From NCBI GenBank assembly GCA_902518075.1, contig CABYEX010000005.1, positions 1 through 64,000 of the forward strand: a stretch of 64,000 bases of DNA, in the 5' to 3' direction. Of the stretch, positions 1 to 8,319 are shown piece by piece. The stretch is from Halieaceae bacterium. Its GTDB lineage: Bacteria; Pseudomonadota; Gammaproteobacteria; Pseudomonadales; Halieaceae. Every line of letters begins with the position of its first letter. Position 1 is the first letter of the stretch. The notes beneath the pieces are model-generated. The model was not told the origin of the DNA and made no database searches. It worked only from the letters and a program-made list of their open reading frames with translations. A program made the position numbers and the translations under genes.

Positions 1-762
1 ACGCTGGCGATTGCCATTGGCGACAACTTGCTGTCGAAGCCCTGGGTGGCCGACCTGATGCGACTCAACAAGAGCTTTGTGGTGAAGCGGAATGTGAGTG
101 GCCCGCGCGCGCTGTTGGCGGCGACCAAGCTGCTGTCTCAATATATCCGTGACTCTGTGAGCACGGGCCGCGATCCGATCTGGATCGCGCATCGTGAAGG
201 TCGAGCCAAGGACGGGCGCGATGTTACCGAGCCCGCGGTGATCAAAATGCTCACCCTATCCAGAGAGCGCGGCGAGGCGCCGGAGGCGGTGCTCTCTGAC
301 CTCAATATTGTCCCACTGGTGATTTCTTACGAGGTGGATCCCTGCGATGCGCTGAAGGCGGCCGAGCTCGCAGCAGGTGAAGGGTACGTCAAGGCGGAGT
401 TTGAGGATGTGTCCTCGATAGCCCGAGGGATTACGGGTAACAAGGGTTGCGTTCATCTCCATTTTGGCGAACCGTTGCCGGTAGATTTGTCGGTGGAAGA
501 AGTGGTCGCAGCACTGGACCGACAAATGGCCCAGCATTACCGGCTTTACCGAACTAATCGGTGGGCGTGGGAGTGGTTACATGGTGAGAGTGTCCCGGCG
601 GCACTTGCCTTTCACGAGGGGTCGGTGACAGAGCAGTCGTTTCGGGGCCGCATCGAGAGCGCGCCGAGTGAGCACCGGCAGTGGTTGCTGACCATGTACG
701 CCAATCCGGTGAGCCGTCAGCTGGCGCTCGATGTCACTGACCAGGACCGACCATTTGATTGA
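1..762 (+). CDS. 1-acyl-sn-glycerol-3-phosphate acyltransferase-like protein (5' truncated)
   Basis: The reading frame is open at the window's first base, so the N-terminus and the HX4D catalytic motif of this PlsC/LPLAT-type enzyme lie outside the window. What remains shows the later blocks of the family: a substrate-binding block ending in SFVVKR, a degenerate PEGTR-like block (AHREGRAKDG) and a VPLVISYE block. Family members transfer an acyl chain to a lysophospholipid or related glycerol acceptor at the inner membrane. The C-terminal part after about residue 180 of the visible protein is not recognised. The stop codon lies 32 bases inside the next gene, suggesting co-transcription with dinG. 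The acceptor substrate is unknown. Confidence 0.75.
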   Translation, partial: TLAIAIGDNLLSKPWVADLMRLNKSFVVKRNVSGPRALLAATKLLSQYIRDSVSTGRDPIWIAHREGRAKDGRDVTEPAVIKMLTLSRERGEAPEAVLSDLNIVPLVISYEVDPCDALKAAELAAGEGYVKAEFEDVSSIARGITGNKGCVHLHFGEPLPVDLSVEEVVAALDRQMAQHYRLYRTNRWAWEWLHGESVPAALAFHEGSVTEQSFRGRIESAPSEHRQWLLTMYANPVSRQLALDVTDQDRPFD

Positions 763-2860
763 CGAGGGCCTCCAAGCCGAGATTCGTGCCGCGTATCAGG
801 AACTGACCGACTCGCTCAATCTGGTGCCGCGTTGGGGTCAGCGCCAGATGATTGCGGAGGTCGCCAATGCTTTGGCTGACCCGGAGGCCGAGACGCCGAT
901 CGCAGTGGTCGAGGCCGGCACGGGCACCGGAAAGACGATTGCCTACCTTGTCGCAGCACTGCCGATCGCGCGCGCCAGAGTTAAAAAACTGGTGGTCGCC
1001 TCTGCGACCGTGGCGCTACAGGAACAGTTGCTACTCCGCGATCTGCCCGATGTCATGCAGCACAGCGGCCTGAACTTTGATGCCGCGCTTGCCAAGGGGC
1101 GCGGCCGCTATGTCTGTTTGCTCAAGCTTGACCACCAGCTCTCAGACCATGGCTCTGATCCGCTGATACCGCTCTATCCCGATGAATTTCTGGGCGCAGA
1201 GGAGGAATTGGCTGGCCCGATTCTCGATGAGATGATTCAGGCCTTGGGTGACGGGAGCTGGGATGGTGATCTCGATGCCTGGCCCGAGCAACTTTCTTCC
1301 AGCGCCCGCAGACTCATCACCACCGATCAAAGCCAATGCACTGGCAGAAGATGTCCTCATATTGCCCAGTGCAGTTTTTTTCGCGCCCGCGAAGGGCTGG
1401 AGGAGGCGGACGTGATCGTTACCAATCACGACTTGGTGCTCTCCGATTTGCGCTTAGGCGGGGGTGTCATCCTGCCCGCCCCCGAAGACAGCCTGTATGT
1501 CTTTGATGAGGGTCATCAGCTGCCCGCAAAGTGTCTCAATCAATTTGCCCTGCGATTCCACGCGGGCGGCACATTACAAGGGCTCCGGGACAGCGAACGA
1601 TGGCTGGCAGCGAGCGCTAAGGCCTGGGTGGCTCAGGGTTTGGACGAGCGCCTGATTCCGTCCATGACATCGCTTTTGGGTGACCTGATACAGCGTAACG
1701 AGGATATCGCCGAACTCCTTTGGCAGTTGCTGCCAGAGGCGGATTTTGAGCGTGCAGAGCATCGCTTTCCCCATGGTCGCATTCCTGCAGATCTTGCGGA
1801 GCAGTCTGCAGGTCTCGTTGCGCAGTGGGATCAGCTTAATCGCGATGCGACACGTTTGGAGGCAGCATTGGAGAACAGTCAGACCTCTGGATCCTCATCC
1901 ACAGACAACGCGATTGCGGCAACGGCTGACCCGGATCTGAATCTTGCCAATGCGCAGGGGTTGGTTGCTCGAGCGGAACAGCAACTCGCGATCTGGCGGG
2001 CTTTTGCCGATGCACCTGGGGAGGGTGAGTCTGGAGACGGGTGGGCCCGCTGGTGCCAGCATCGCGGCACGCCACAGAGTGTGGAGTGTCAGGCGAGCCC
2101 GATCCTGCCAGGAGAACTCCTGCATGATGCGCTGTGGCAGCGGGCAGCGGGGGCGGTCATCACGTCAGCAACGCTCTCTGCTCTGGGGACTTTCGAGCGA
2201 TTTCGGGAGCGATCCGGGGTGCCCGCCAGCGCCCGCTGGAAGCAGGTCGCAAGTCCGTTCGATCCTCAGAAGGCCACTTTTTGTGTGCCGGCGATGACGT
2301 CAGATCCCGGTAATCAGGAGGCGCACACCCAGGAGTTGGTTGAGGTTCTTCCCGGGCTGATCTCGGGAGAGCAGGGTGTCCTGTTACTGTTTACATCACG
2401 ACGACAGATGGAAGCGGTGCTCGAACAGATTGAACCGGTGCTCACCCACCATGTGCTGGTTCAGGATCGGATGAGCAAAGCTCGCTTGTTGAACCAGCAT
2501 CGGGCGCACATTGATGCCGGAGAGGCTTCCGCGATCTTTGGCTTGGCCAGCTTCTTTGAGGGTATCGATTTGCCCGGCGAATATTGCCGGCACGTGGTGA
2601 TCGCCAAGCTCCCTTTTGCGGTGCCAGATGATCCTATCGCGGCGGCACATTCTGAACTTCTGGAGGCGCAGGGGCGTGACCCTTTCATGGAGATCAGTGT
2701 TCCCGATGCGGCGCAGAAGCTGGTGCAGGCCAGCGGACGATTACTCCGCACCGAGGAAGACGAGGGCCGCGTGACGCTCCTCGATACGCGGCTACTGAGC
2801 CGTCGTTACGGTCGCAGTATCCTTGACAGCTTGCCAGCCTTTACCATGGAGTTGGGTTAA
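731..2860 (+). CDS. dinG: ATP-dependent DNA helicase, DinG family
   Basis: This 709-residue protein is an XPD/Rad3-like superfamily 2 helicase that unwinds DNA 5' to 3' during repair and clearance of R-loops or replication conflicts. It has a Walker A (AGTGTGKT, residues 62-69), four cysteines suited to a 4Fe-4S cluster (C129, C203, C208, C214), a DEAH-box variant DEGH at about 259-262, and a C-terminal motif VI (QASGRLLR). Length matches DinG (about 715) better than YoaA (about 640). The ATG at 731 overlaps the upstream acyltransferase by 32 bases; no closer start with a better ribosome site is obvious. yqcC follows 38 bases downstream. Confidence 0.85.
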   Translation: MSLTRTDHLIDEGLQAEIRAAYQELTDSLNLVPRWGQRQMIAEVANALADPEAETPIAVVEAGTGTGKTIAYLVAALPIARARVKKLVVASATVALQEQLLLRDLPDVMQHSGLNFDAALAKGRGRYVCLLKLDHQLSDHGSDPLIPLYPDEFLGAEEELAGPILDEMIQALGDGSWDGDLDAWPEQLSSSARRLITTDQSQCTGRRCPHIAQCSFFRAREGLEEADVIVTNHDLVLSDLRLGGGVILPAPEDSLYVFDEGHQLPAKCLNQFALRFHAGGTLQGLRDSERWLAASAKAWVAQGLDERLIPSMTSLLGDLIQRNEDIAELLWQLLPEADFERAEHRFPHGRIPADLAEQSAGLVAQWDQLNRDATRLEAALENSQTSGSSSTDNAIAATADPDLNLANAQGLVARAEQQLAIWRAFADAPGEGESGDGWARWCQHRGTPQSVECQASPILPGELLHDALWQRAAGAVITSATLSALGTFERFRERSGVPASARWKQVASPFDPQKATFCVPAMTSDPGNQEAHTQELVEVLPGLISGEQGVLLLFTSRRQMEAVLEQIEPVLTHHVLVQDRMSKARLLNQHRAHIDAGEASAIFGLASFFEGIDLPGEYCRHVVIAKLPFAVPDDPIAAAHSELLEAQGRDPFMEISVPDAAQKLVQASGRLLRTEEDEGRVTLLDTRLLSRRYGRSILDSLPAFTMELG

Positions 2861-2898
2861 CGTGGGTTTGGGTCACCGGATGGAAAAGGGTTAGCGAC

Positions 2899-3234
2899 GT
2901 GGAGCTGGAGGGCCCTCGCAGTGCCATCGCGGCGCAGTTGATTGATCTGGAAGCCGCTCTGCGTCAGCTTGATCTCTGGTCTGATACGCCGCCATCACAG
3001 GAGGCGTTGAGCTCGGAGCAGCCCTTTGCCATGGATTCCCTCGAGTTCGAGGAGTGGTTGCAATTTATCTTTCTGCCCACCCTCTACGAGGTACTGGCGT
3101 CGGGAGGGGCGTTACCTGAGCGCTGTGCGATTGCGCCCATGGCCGAGGAGACGTTGGGCAAGCAGGCATTGCCAACGGAGGCCCTCATCGCGACGCTGCG
3201 TGAACTGGACCGGCTTATCACCGAGAGTGACTAA
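2899..3234 (+). CDS. yqcC: YqcC family protein (DUF446)
   Basis: This small acidic protein of 111 residues matches the YqcC/DUF446 pattern: an N-terminal helix ending in LDLW, the central FEEWLQFIFLP segment, a proline/glycine turn (GGALPERCAIAPMAEE) and a C-terminal helix. The family is mostly helical and cytoplasmic, of unknown biochemical role, and often lies beside tRNA-modification or repair genes. The start is GTG at 2899. It is probably the last gene of the acyltransferase-dinG unit, because a bidirectional terminator follows 15 bases after its stop. Confidence 0.75.
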   Translation: MELEGPRSAIAAQLIDLEAALRQLDLWSDTPPSQEALSSEQPFAMDSLEFEEWLQFIFLPTLYEVLASGGALPERCAIAPMAEETLGKQALPTEALIATLRELDRLITESD

Positions 3235-3248
3235 CTTCTGCCTGATAC

Positions 3249-3276
3249 AAAAACCCCGGCCTGTGCCGGGGTTTTT
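3249..3276. terminator. Bidirectional intrinsic terminator between yqcC and the SDR gene
   Basis: A perfect inverted repeat, AAAAACCCCGGC-CTGT-GCCGGGGTTTTT, has a GC-rich 7-bp core and A/T flanks on both sides, so it can end transcription from either direction. It sits between the convergent yqcC (+) and SDR (-) genes and marks the left edge of the catabolic island. Confidence 0.92.
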
Positions 3277-3300
3277 GTGGCGTTCAGTACCGGTGCGGAC

Positions 3301-4062
3301 TCAGAACTGCACCCGTTTGGTAAAGCCACCGTCGACCACGACGTTAGCGCCGGTCGTAAACGCCGAACGGGGGCTGGCTAGAAACGCCACGGTATCGGCG
3401 ATTTCATAGTTGGTACCCATTCTGCCCATCGGGATACTGGCGACCGTCGCATCGTAGAAATCGGTCATGTGAGTCTTGATTTGCTCCCAAGCGCCACCTT
3501 CGAAAAAGATCGGACCGGGGCTCACAGCATTGACCCGCACGCCCGACGCCGCCAGTGCTTGCGATAAATTGCTGGAATAGTTCAGCAGCCCTGCTTTGAT
3601 CGCGCCGTAGGGGCTGGGACCTGCGAAAGCTTCTACCGCGGCAGTGGTAGAGATAATGACAATAGCCCCCGACCCCGACTTGGAAAGATGCGGTGTAGTG
3701 AGTTCAACGCCTCGCCAGGTTGCCAACATGTCGGCCTCAAAGTTGGCCCGCCATCCCGCTTCGGAGCTGTCCGCGCCGCCGGCAGAGACATTGGGTACAA
3801 AAATATCGATTCCGCCCAGGGTGTCGGCACACTGATTCACCCAGGCTTCCATCGATGCGGCGTCCGTAACGTCGACCACGCTGCCACAGGCCTTCACGTC
3901 TTTAGCGGTTAATGCGGCGACCGTTTCTTCCACCTCAGCCTCATTCCGTGCGCAGACACCAACGTGGCACCCCTCATCCGCCAGAGTCTCGGCGATGGCA
4001 CGACCGATACCTTTGGTTGAGCCAGTGATCAGCGCCACTTTATCTTTTAGTTGCAGGTCCAT
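3301..4062 (-). CDS. SDR family NAD(P)-dependent oxidoreductase (island copy 1)
   Basis: A classical short-chain dehydrogenase/reductase of 253 residues. It has the nucleotide-binding TGSTKGIG (13-20), catalytic S138, and YGAIK with Y152 and K156. The usual NNAG stretch is replaced by NVSAGG (91-96), which is uncommon but tolerated in the family. A ribosome site (AAGGAG) lies about 7 bases before the ATG at 4062. It is the last gene of the leftward operon ligase-ACAD-ACAD-SDR. In that setting it is likely to oxidise a beta-hydroxyacyl-CoA or a ring hydroxyl (inference). The fold is certain; the substrate is not. Confidence 0.88.
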   Translation of the reverse strand: MDLQLKDKVALITGSTKGIGRAIAETLADEGCHVGVCARNEAEVEETVAALTAKDVKACGSVVDVTDAASMEAWVNQCADTLGGIDIFVPNVSAGGADSSEAGWRANFEADMLATWRGVELTTPHLSKSGSGAIVIISTTAAVEAFAGPSPYGAIKAGLLNYSSNLSQALAASGVRVNAVSPGPIFFEGGAWEQIKTHMTDFYDATVASIPMGRMGTNYEIADTVAFLASPRSAFTTGANVVVDGGFTKRVQF

Positions 4063-4134
4063 TATTTTTCTCCTTGGTTTTATGTCATTCGGTTCGGTGT
4101 GGATGCCCGGTATTTTGCGCTCTTCCAGCGAGAT

Positions 4135-5238
4135 CTAGGACAGCGAGAGCACCATGAATTCTTTCAGCGCTTCACCTTTGGAGCATACCCAGCTTTCCAG
4201 CGCGGTGATGCGTTTGAAAAAGTGTCCCACAATATATTCATCGGTTGTCGCAATGCCGCCGTGTAGCTGAATCGCCTCTTGGGAGACTGCTCTGCCCACC
4301 GTGGTCGCTTTCACTTTTGCCGCCCGAGCAAACCGCGCCGCGTCATCACGACCGTTATCGGCTGCGTTGCAGGCGGCGTAAATCAGTGACCGCGTGAGTT
4401 CGGTCTGGATCAGCATATTGGACATGCGGTGCTGCAGTGCCTGAAAAGAAGCCAGTGGCTGTCCAAACTGCATGCGCTGCTTGGTGTAGTCCACGGTGGT
4501 GTCCAGCGCAGCCTGTGTCGCGCCGAGCGTCTCGGCACTGCTCAGTGTCATCGCCAGCGCCCGGTATGCCTCTAGAGCGTCGGCGGCAGGCTGCCCTTGC
4601 CGCAGGATGTGGTCAGCCTCGAGCATGAGGTCGAATCGGCAGCTCATGCCGCCGCGTCCGTCATGAGTGGGGAAGCGCTCACACTCAACGCCGTCGGCCG
4701 CCGTTGCGACCAGCACCCAGGCCAGACCGTCCTCGCTTTGCGCCAGCACCGTCAAATGAGTGGCTGAGGCGCCGGCGCTGATCCAGTGCTTCGCGCCAGA
4801 AAGATGCCACCCCGCGTCGTTTTGGGTCAGCGTGGTAGCTGGCGTGAGTCGTGAAGCAGTCTCAGCCTCATCAATGGCCGCAACTGGTATCAGTTTTCCC
4901 TCGGCCACATGCGGTAACAGGCTTCCTTGCTGCTGGCTGACGCCAATAATGGCGTGCGTTGCCGCCAGTGCGTCTATCAGGGGTTCGGTGACAAGGAACT
5001 GACCACACAGTTCGGCCAGTATGGCCATCTCCCGGGTGCCCATTCCAAGGCCCCCAAACTCCTCTGCGACTGGTAGCGCCAGCCAGCCCATTTCGGCAAA
5101 GTCCTGCCACCGGTTGGGATCGCAGTAGACCCCCTCGGCGATCCGCTCCCGCCGCTGGTTGAAGTTGTAGCTGTCTCGCAGATAGCGTTCCGCCGCGTCC
5201 TGCAGCAGAGTCTGGTCCTCTGTCATGTGTCCCGACAT
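4135..5238 (-). CDS. Acyl-CoA dehydrogenase family protein, small subunit of a putative heteromeric pair
   Basis: This 367-residue acyl-CoA dehydrogenase-fold flavoprotein has the N-terminal helical domain, a beta-domain with LSGAKHWISAG, and a C-terminal domain with QLHGGIATTDEY. It is shorter than typical ACADs (380-400). It lies 3 bases downstream of a second ACAD gene on the same strand. In steroid and cyclic-acid pathways such paired genes commonly make alpha2-beta2 enzymes in which each subunit supplies part of the FAD and active site (established for actinobacterial ChsE-type enzymes). The ATG at 5238 is followed in frame by another at 5226; either could be used. Pairing is inferred from adjacency. 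Confidence 0.85.
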   Translation of the reverse strand: MSGHMTEDQTLLQDAAERYLRDSYNFNQRRERIAEGVYCDPNRWQDFAEMGWLALPVAEEFGGLGMGTREMAILAELCGQFLVTEPLIDALAATHAIIGVSQQQGSLLPHVAEGKLIPVAAIDEAETASRLTPATTLTQNDAGWHLSGAKHWISAGASATHLTVLAQSEDGLAWVLVATAADGVECERFPTHDGRGGMSCRFDLMLEADHILRQGQPAADALEAYRALAMTLSSAETLGATQAALDTTVDYTKQRMQFGQPLASFQALQHRMSNMLIQTELTRSLIYAACNAADNGRDDAARFARAAKVKATTVGRAVSQEAIQLHGGIATTDEYIVGHFFKRITALESWVCSKGEALKEFMVLSLS

Positions 5239-5241
5239 GGG

Positions 5242-6441
5242 TCAGAGTCCCAGTACATGCTTGGCGATGATACCGCGCTGGATTTCAGCGGTGCCGCCAT
5301 AAATCGTGGTGGCGCGACTATTGATGTATTCAGCCATGGTGGTCACAGATTCGGTAGGCGCGGCGGTGCCTCCCGTGTAGTGAGGCGCGAGCACTTCGCT
5401 TTGCCAGGGCATGGCGCTCTGGCCGGCTGCTTCGATCAACAGCTCGGCGCAGCGCTGGCCCAGCTCCGTGCCCGAGACCTTCACCAGAGACGACAGGGCA
5501 CCTGGATTATCGCCCGCAGAGAGACTGCCCTTGATGCGCAGCTCGGTCTGCTCCAACGCCATCACATCGATCTCGGTCTCTGCCACCCGATAGGCGTAGG
5601 TCGGGTCATCGACGGCGCGGCTGCTGGGGTTCGCCATGGCGCGCTGGAGTTTGCCCAACTGTTTTTTCAGCTCGATGGTGAAGTGCTGCCCGCCGCGCTC
5701 AAATTCCAGGAGGTACTTGGCCACCGTCCAGCCCTGGTTTTCTTCACCCAGCAGGTTGGCAGCGGGCACACGGACGTTCTCGAAAAACACTTGGCACTGC
5801 TCGACTTCGCCATCGAGGCTTGGGAAAGGGGCCACCGTGATGCCCGGAGTGGCCATATCGATCAACAGGAAGCTGATCCCCGCTTGTGGTTTCACAGTCT
5901 TGTCAGTGCGCACAAGACAGAAGATCCAGTTGGAGTGGTGTGCCATGCTGGTCCAGATCTTTGTGCCGTTGACCACGTATTCGTCACCATCACGATCCGC
6001 TGTTGTTTTCAGCGAGGCAAGATCCGAACCGGAGCCCGGCTCGGAGTAGCCCTGGCACCACACGTCATCACCCGAGATGATGCCGGGAAGAAACTGGGTT
6101 TTCTGCGCCTCGGTGCCAAAATGCATAAGCATGGGTCCCAGCATCTGTATGCCCATCATCACCGGGTTCGGCGCGTTGGCCAGCTTGCACTCCTCAAGAA
6201 AGATATAGCGCTGCTGAATGTCCCAGCCCGTGCCGCCGTGCTCCATCGGCCACTCGGGCGCACCCCAGCCTTTAGCGTGCAGGATGCTCTGCCATTGGCG
6301 ACCCGCTTCGAAATCGGAGAACACGCTGGTCGTGCGCTCGCCCGCCCGGACGAGCTCGGGGGTCAGCGCCTCTTTCAGAAACGCCCGAATGGACGTTCTG
6401 AAAGTCTCGTAGTCAGTTGGTATGGGATTGGAAGCATTCAC
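5242..6441 (-). CDS. Acyl-CoA dehydrogenase family protein, large subunit of a putative heteromeric pair
   Basis: An acyl-CoA dehydrogenase of 399 residues from the preferred GTG start at 6441, which has GAGAGG 9 bases upstream. A second in-frame GTG at 6483 would add 14 residues and overlap the ligase gene. Seen motifs are WCQGYSEPGSGSDLAS (flavin/substrate domain), VNGTKIWTSMAHH, and the C-terminal IYGGTAEIQRGIIA. The position that is Glu in medium-chain enzymes (YEGT) is Gly here, so the catalytic base must lie elsewhere, as in several long, branched or steroid-type ACADs. The gene sits between the ligase and the partner ACAD in one operon. Confidence 0.88.
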   Translation of the reverse strand: MNASNPIPTDYETFRTSIRAFLKEALTPELVRAGERTTSVFSDFEAGRQWQSILHAKGWGAPEWPMEHGGTGWDIQQRYIFLEECKLANAPNPVMMGIQMLGPMLMHFGTEAQKTQFLPGIISGDDVWCQGYSEPGSGSDLASLKTTADRDGDEYVVNGTKIWTSMAHHSNWIFCLVRTDKTVKPQAGISFLLIDMATPGITVAPFPSLDGEVEQCQVFFENVRVPAANLLGEENQGWTVAKYLLEFERGGQHFTIELKKQLGKLQRAMANPSSRAVDDPTYAYRVAETEIDVMALEQTELRIKGSLSAGDNPGALSSLVKVSGTELGQRCAELLIEAAGQSAMPWQSEVLAPHYTGGTAAPTESVTTMAEYINSRATTIYGGTAEIQRGIIAKHVLGL

Positions 6442-6466
6442 GGTTCGTATCCTCTCGATCCGGTGC

Positions 6467-8125
6467 TCAGCTGAGCTGAACACCCTGTTCCTTCAATTGC
6501 GCTCTCAACGCGGCCTTCTGAATCTTACCCGAAGGTGTTTTCGGCATTTCAGCTACGACAGATAGCCACTGTGGCCATTTCTGTTTGGCCAACTGGTGCT
6601 CAGCACATAGCTCTGTCAACATGGCCAGCGTGGGTGCCTCGTCGCCGTACAGCGTGACGAAGACGGCCACGCTCTCGCCCAATCGCTCATGTGGTGCTGA
6701 TACTGCTGCCGCTTCCGCCACTGCTGGGTGAAGCAGCACGATCTCCTCGATCTCTCTGGCCGACAAATTCTCGCCACCGCGAATGATAATGTCTTTTTTA
6801 CGGTCTGTGATGACGATGGCCTCAGAGTCGAGAAGTTGTCCGATGTCACCGGTTTTAAAGAAACCCTCCTCGGAAAACGCGGCGGCGTTCTGCTCCGCAT
6901 CCCGATAGCCCTGCATCATCGCGGGCCCTCGCACCCAGATTTCCCCATCGGCGCTCCGGCCCATATCTTGACCATCGTCATCGCAGATTTTGACTTCGTA
7001 GTTGAAGACCCGGCCGTCAGTTTCAGCGGCCAAATGGGTTTCGTCGTTTGCCACAAATCCAACCGTGACTAAGGGTACTTCTGTAGAGCCATAAACGCGC
7101 ACCGCGCGACAGTTGGCCAGCACCTCACTGGCTTCGTAGATCAGTGTAGAGGGCACCGCCGCGCCGCCGCAAGCGAACAGCCGGAAGCTCGGCAGATCCT
7201 TGCCCTGATCACGGCAGGCGTCCACCAGCTCGCGCAGAAAAGGGGTGGCACTGACGCAGGTTGTAGCGTGGTGCGTCTCGATGAGCTCCACGGCGCGGCT
7301 CACCACCCAGCTTTCCATAAGCAACACTTTGGTGTCGGTGAAAAAGGGCAGCTCGATCCCGTTGACGTAGCCTGTGACGTGGGTCACCGGGGACGGCATC
7401 AACATCATATCCCGCTCATCCAAGCCCCACGCAATCACGCCGTTGTCCATTGCTTTGGCGAGGGTGTTATGACTGTGACGCACGGCTTTGGGATTGCCGG
7501 TGGTGCCCGAGGTATAGAGCACGACCTTGGTGTCGTCGGGATCTACTGATGCGATGTCGGCCAATCCGGCGCCACCACACGTCATCACGTCTTCAAAACG
7601 TAGCACGTCCTCAGTCAGGTCATCCTCGCCACCACAGCAGACGACATGCCGCAGGTGGGGCAGACTGGAGCGCAACTCACGAACCATATCGACATAGTCA
7701 AAGCCGCGAATGCGGTGCGGTATGAACAGGATTTCGGTTTTGGCGTCGCCCAGAATGAACCCCAGTTCTTTGCCGCGATAAATCGGCACTACAGGGTTGA
7801 TGACCAGCCCGCAAATAGATGCGGCGATCGCCAGCGGCACGGCTTCGGGAATGTTGGGGAGTTGAAAGGTGAGCGTGGCGCCCCGTTTGACGCCCAGCTG
7901 CTGAATCCCTTTGGCCAACTGGTTGGCCTGCTGCCACGCCTCCGCGAAGGACAACCGAGTGCCCGAGTCGAACAGCAGCGCCGTGTCATCAGGTCGCGAA
8001 GACGCGCGCTCTTGCGCCAGCGCCGCCAGTGTCGTGTCCCTGAACGATGTGTCTGTGATGAGATTCACTGATTCCCCAGCCTGGTACTCGCCATTGGTGT
8101 TGTTGTCTCGAGAAGGTGCGCACAT
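6467..8125 (-). CDS. AMP-dependent acyl-CoA synthetase (carboxylic acid-CoA ligase)
   Basis: An ANL-superfamily ligase of 552 residues that adenylates a carboxylic acid and transfers it to CoA. The signature P-loop YTSGTTGNPK lies at 204-213; later come YGSTEVPLV, the hinge region TDRKKDIIIRGGENLS and the C-terminal catalytic lysine motif PSGKIQKAAL. The nearest named classes by motif are cyclohexanecarboxylate-CoA and medium/long-chain ligases. The start at 8125 has GGAGCG five bases upstream. It is the first gene of the leftward operon with two ACADs and an SDR, so it probably activates a side-chain or ring-opened acid for beta-oxidation. The exact substrate is unknown. Confidence 0.88.
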   Translation of the reverse strand: MCAPSRDNNTNGEYQAGESVNLITDTSFRDTTLAALAQERASSRPDDTALLFDSGTRLSFAEAWQQANQLAKGIQQLGVKRGATLTFQLPNIPEAVPLAIAASICGLVINPVVPIYRGKELGFILGDAKTEILFIPHRIRGFDYVDMVRELRSSLPHLRHVVCCGGEDDLTEDVLRFEDVMTCGGAGLADIASVDPDDTKVVLYTSGTTGNPKAVRHSHNTLAKAMDNGVIAWGLDERDMMLMPSPVTHVTGYVNGIELPFFTDTKVLLMESWVVSRAVELIETHHATTCVSATPFLRELVDACRDQGKDLPSFRLFACGGAAVPSTLIYEASEVLANCRAVRVYGSTEVPLVTVGFVANDETHLAAETDGRVFNYEVKICDDDGQDMGRSADGEIWVRGPAMMQGYRDAEQNAAAFSEEGFFKTGDIGQLLDSEAIVITDRKKDIIIRGGENLSAREIEEIVLLHPAVAEAAAVSAPHERLGESVAVFVTLYGDEAPTLAMLTELCAEHQLAKQKWPQWLSVVAEMPKTPSGKIQKAALRAQLKEQGVQLS

Positions 8126-8232
8126 GGGGGCGCTCCATACTCGCTTCCGTCAGCACAGCAACGTTGATCTCCGTCGCGGTGGTTTCTGTTGGCGGTCGAT
8201 GACTATATAGTATGGACGCCGTTTAAAACAAA

Positions 8233-8246
8233 CCAGCCCGCTTGTT
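8233..8246 (-). promoter_or_regulatory. Operator-like motif, site A1 (ligase/ACAD divergent promoter)
   Basis: On the minus strand this reads AACAAGCGGGCTGG and fits the shared consensus A-R-Y-A-A-G-C-N-N-G-M-Y-K-G found at five main promoter sites in this island. It is embedded in a longer imperfect palindrome (8225-8248) with AAAACAA and TTGTTTT arms. It lies between the divergent ligase and ACAD genes. Binding by the TetR protein encoded at 13341 is inferred. Confidence 0.65.
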
Positions 8247-8256
8247 TTATCCGTTG

Positions 8257-8270
8257 CAGACCAGCCTGTT
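8257..8270 (-). promoter_or_regulatory. Operator-like motif, site A2 (weaker second copy)
   Basis: The minus strand reads AACAGGCTGGTCTG, which matches 12 of 14 positions of the island consensus. It lies 24 bases from site A1 in the same divergent promoter, a spacing of a little over two helical turns that would suit two regulator dimers. The match is weaker than at the other sites. Confidence 0.4.
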
Positions 8271-8319
8271 TCTAGGTGCGGCGACGGAGAGCGGGTGATC
8301 ACAGTGTCAGAGGGGTTCC

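Noticed and set aside
5227..6474. A 415-codon open frame on the plus strand opposite the large ACAD gene
   Set aside because: It lies wholly antisense to a clear ACAD gene, its product shows no family motifs, and it has the low-complexity Arg/His/Leu pattern of a shadow frame.
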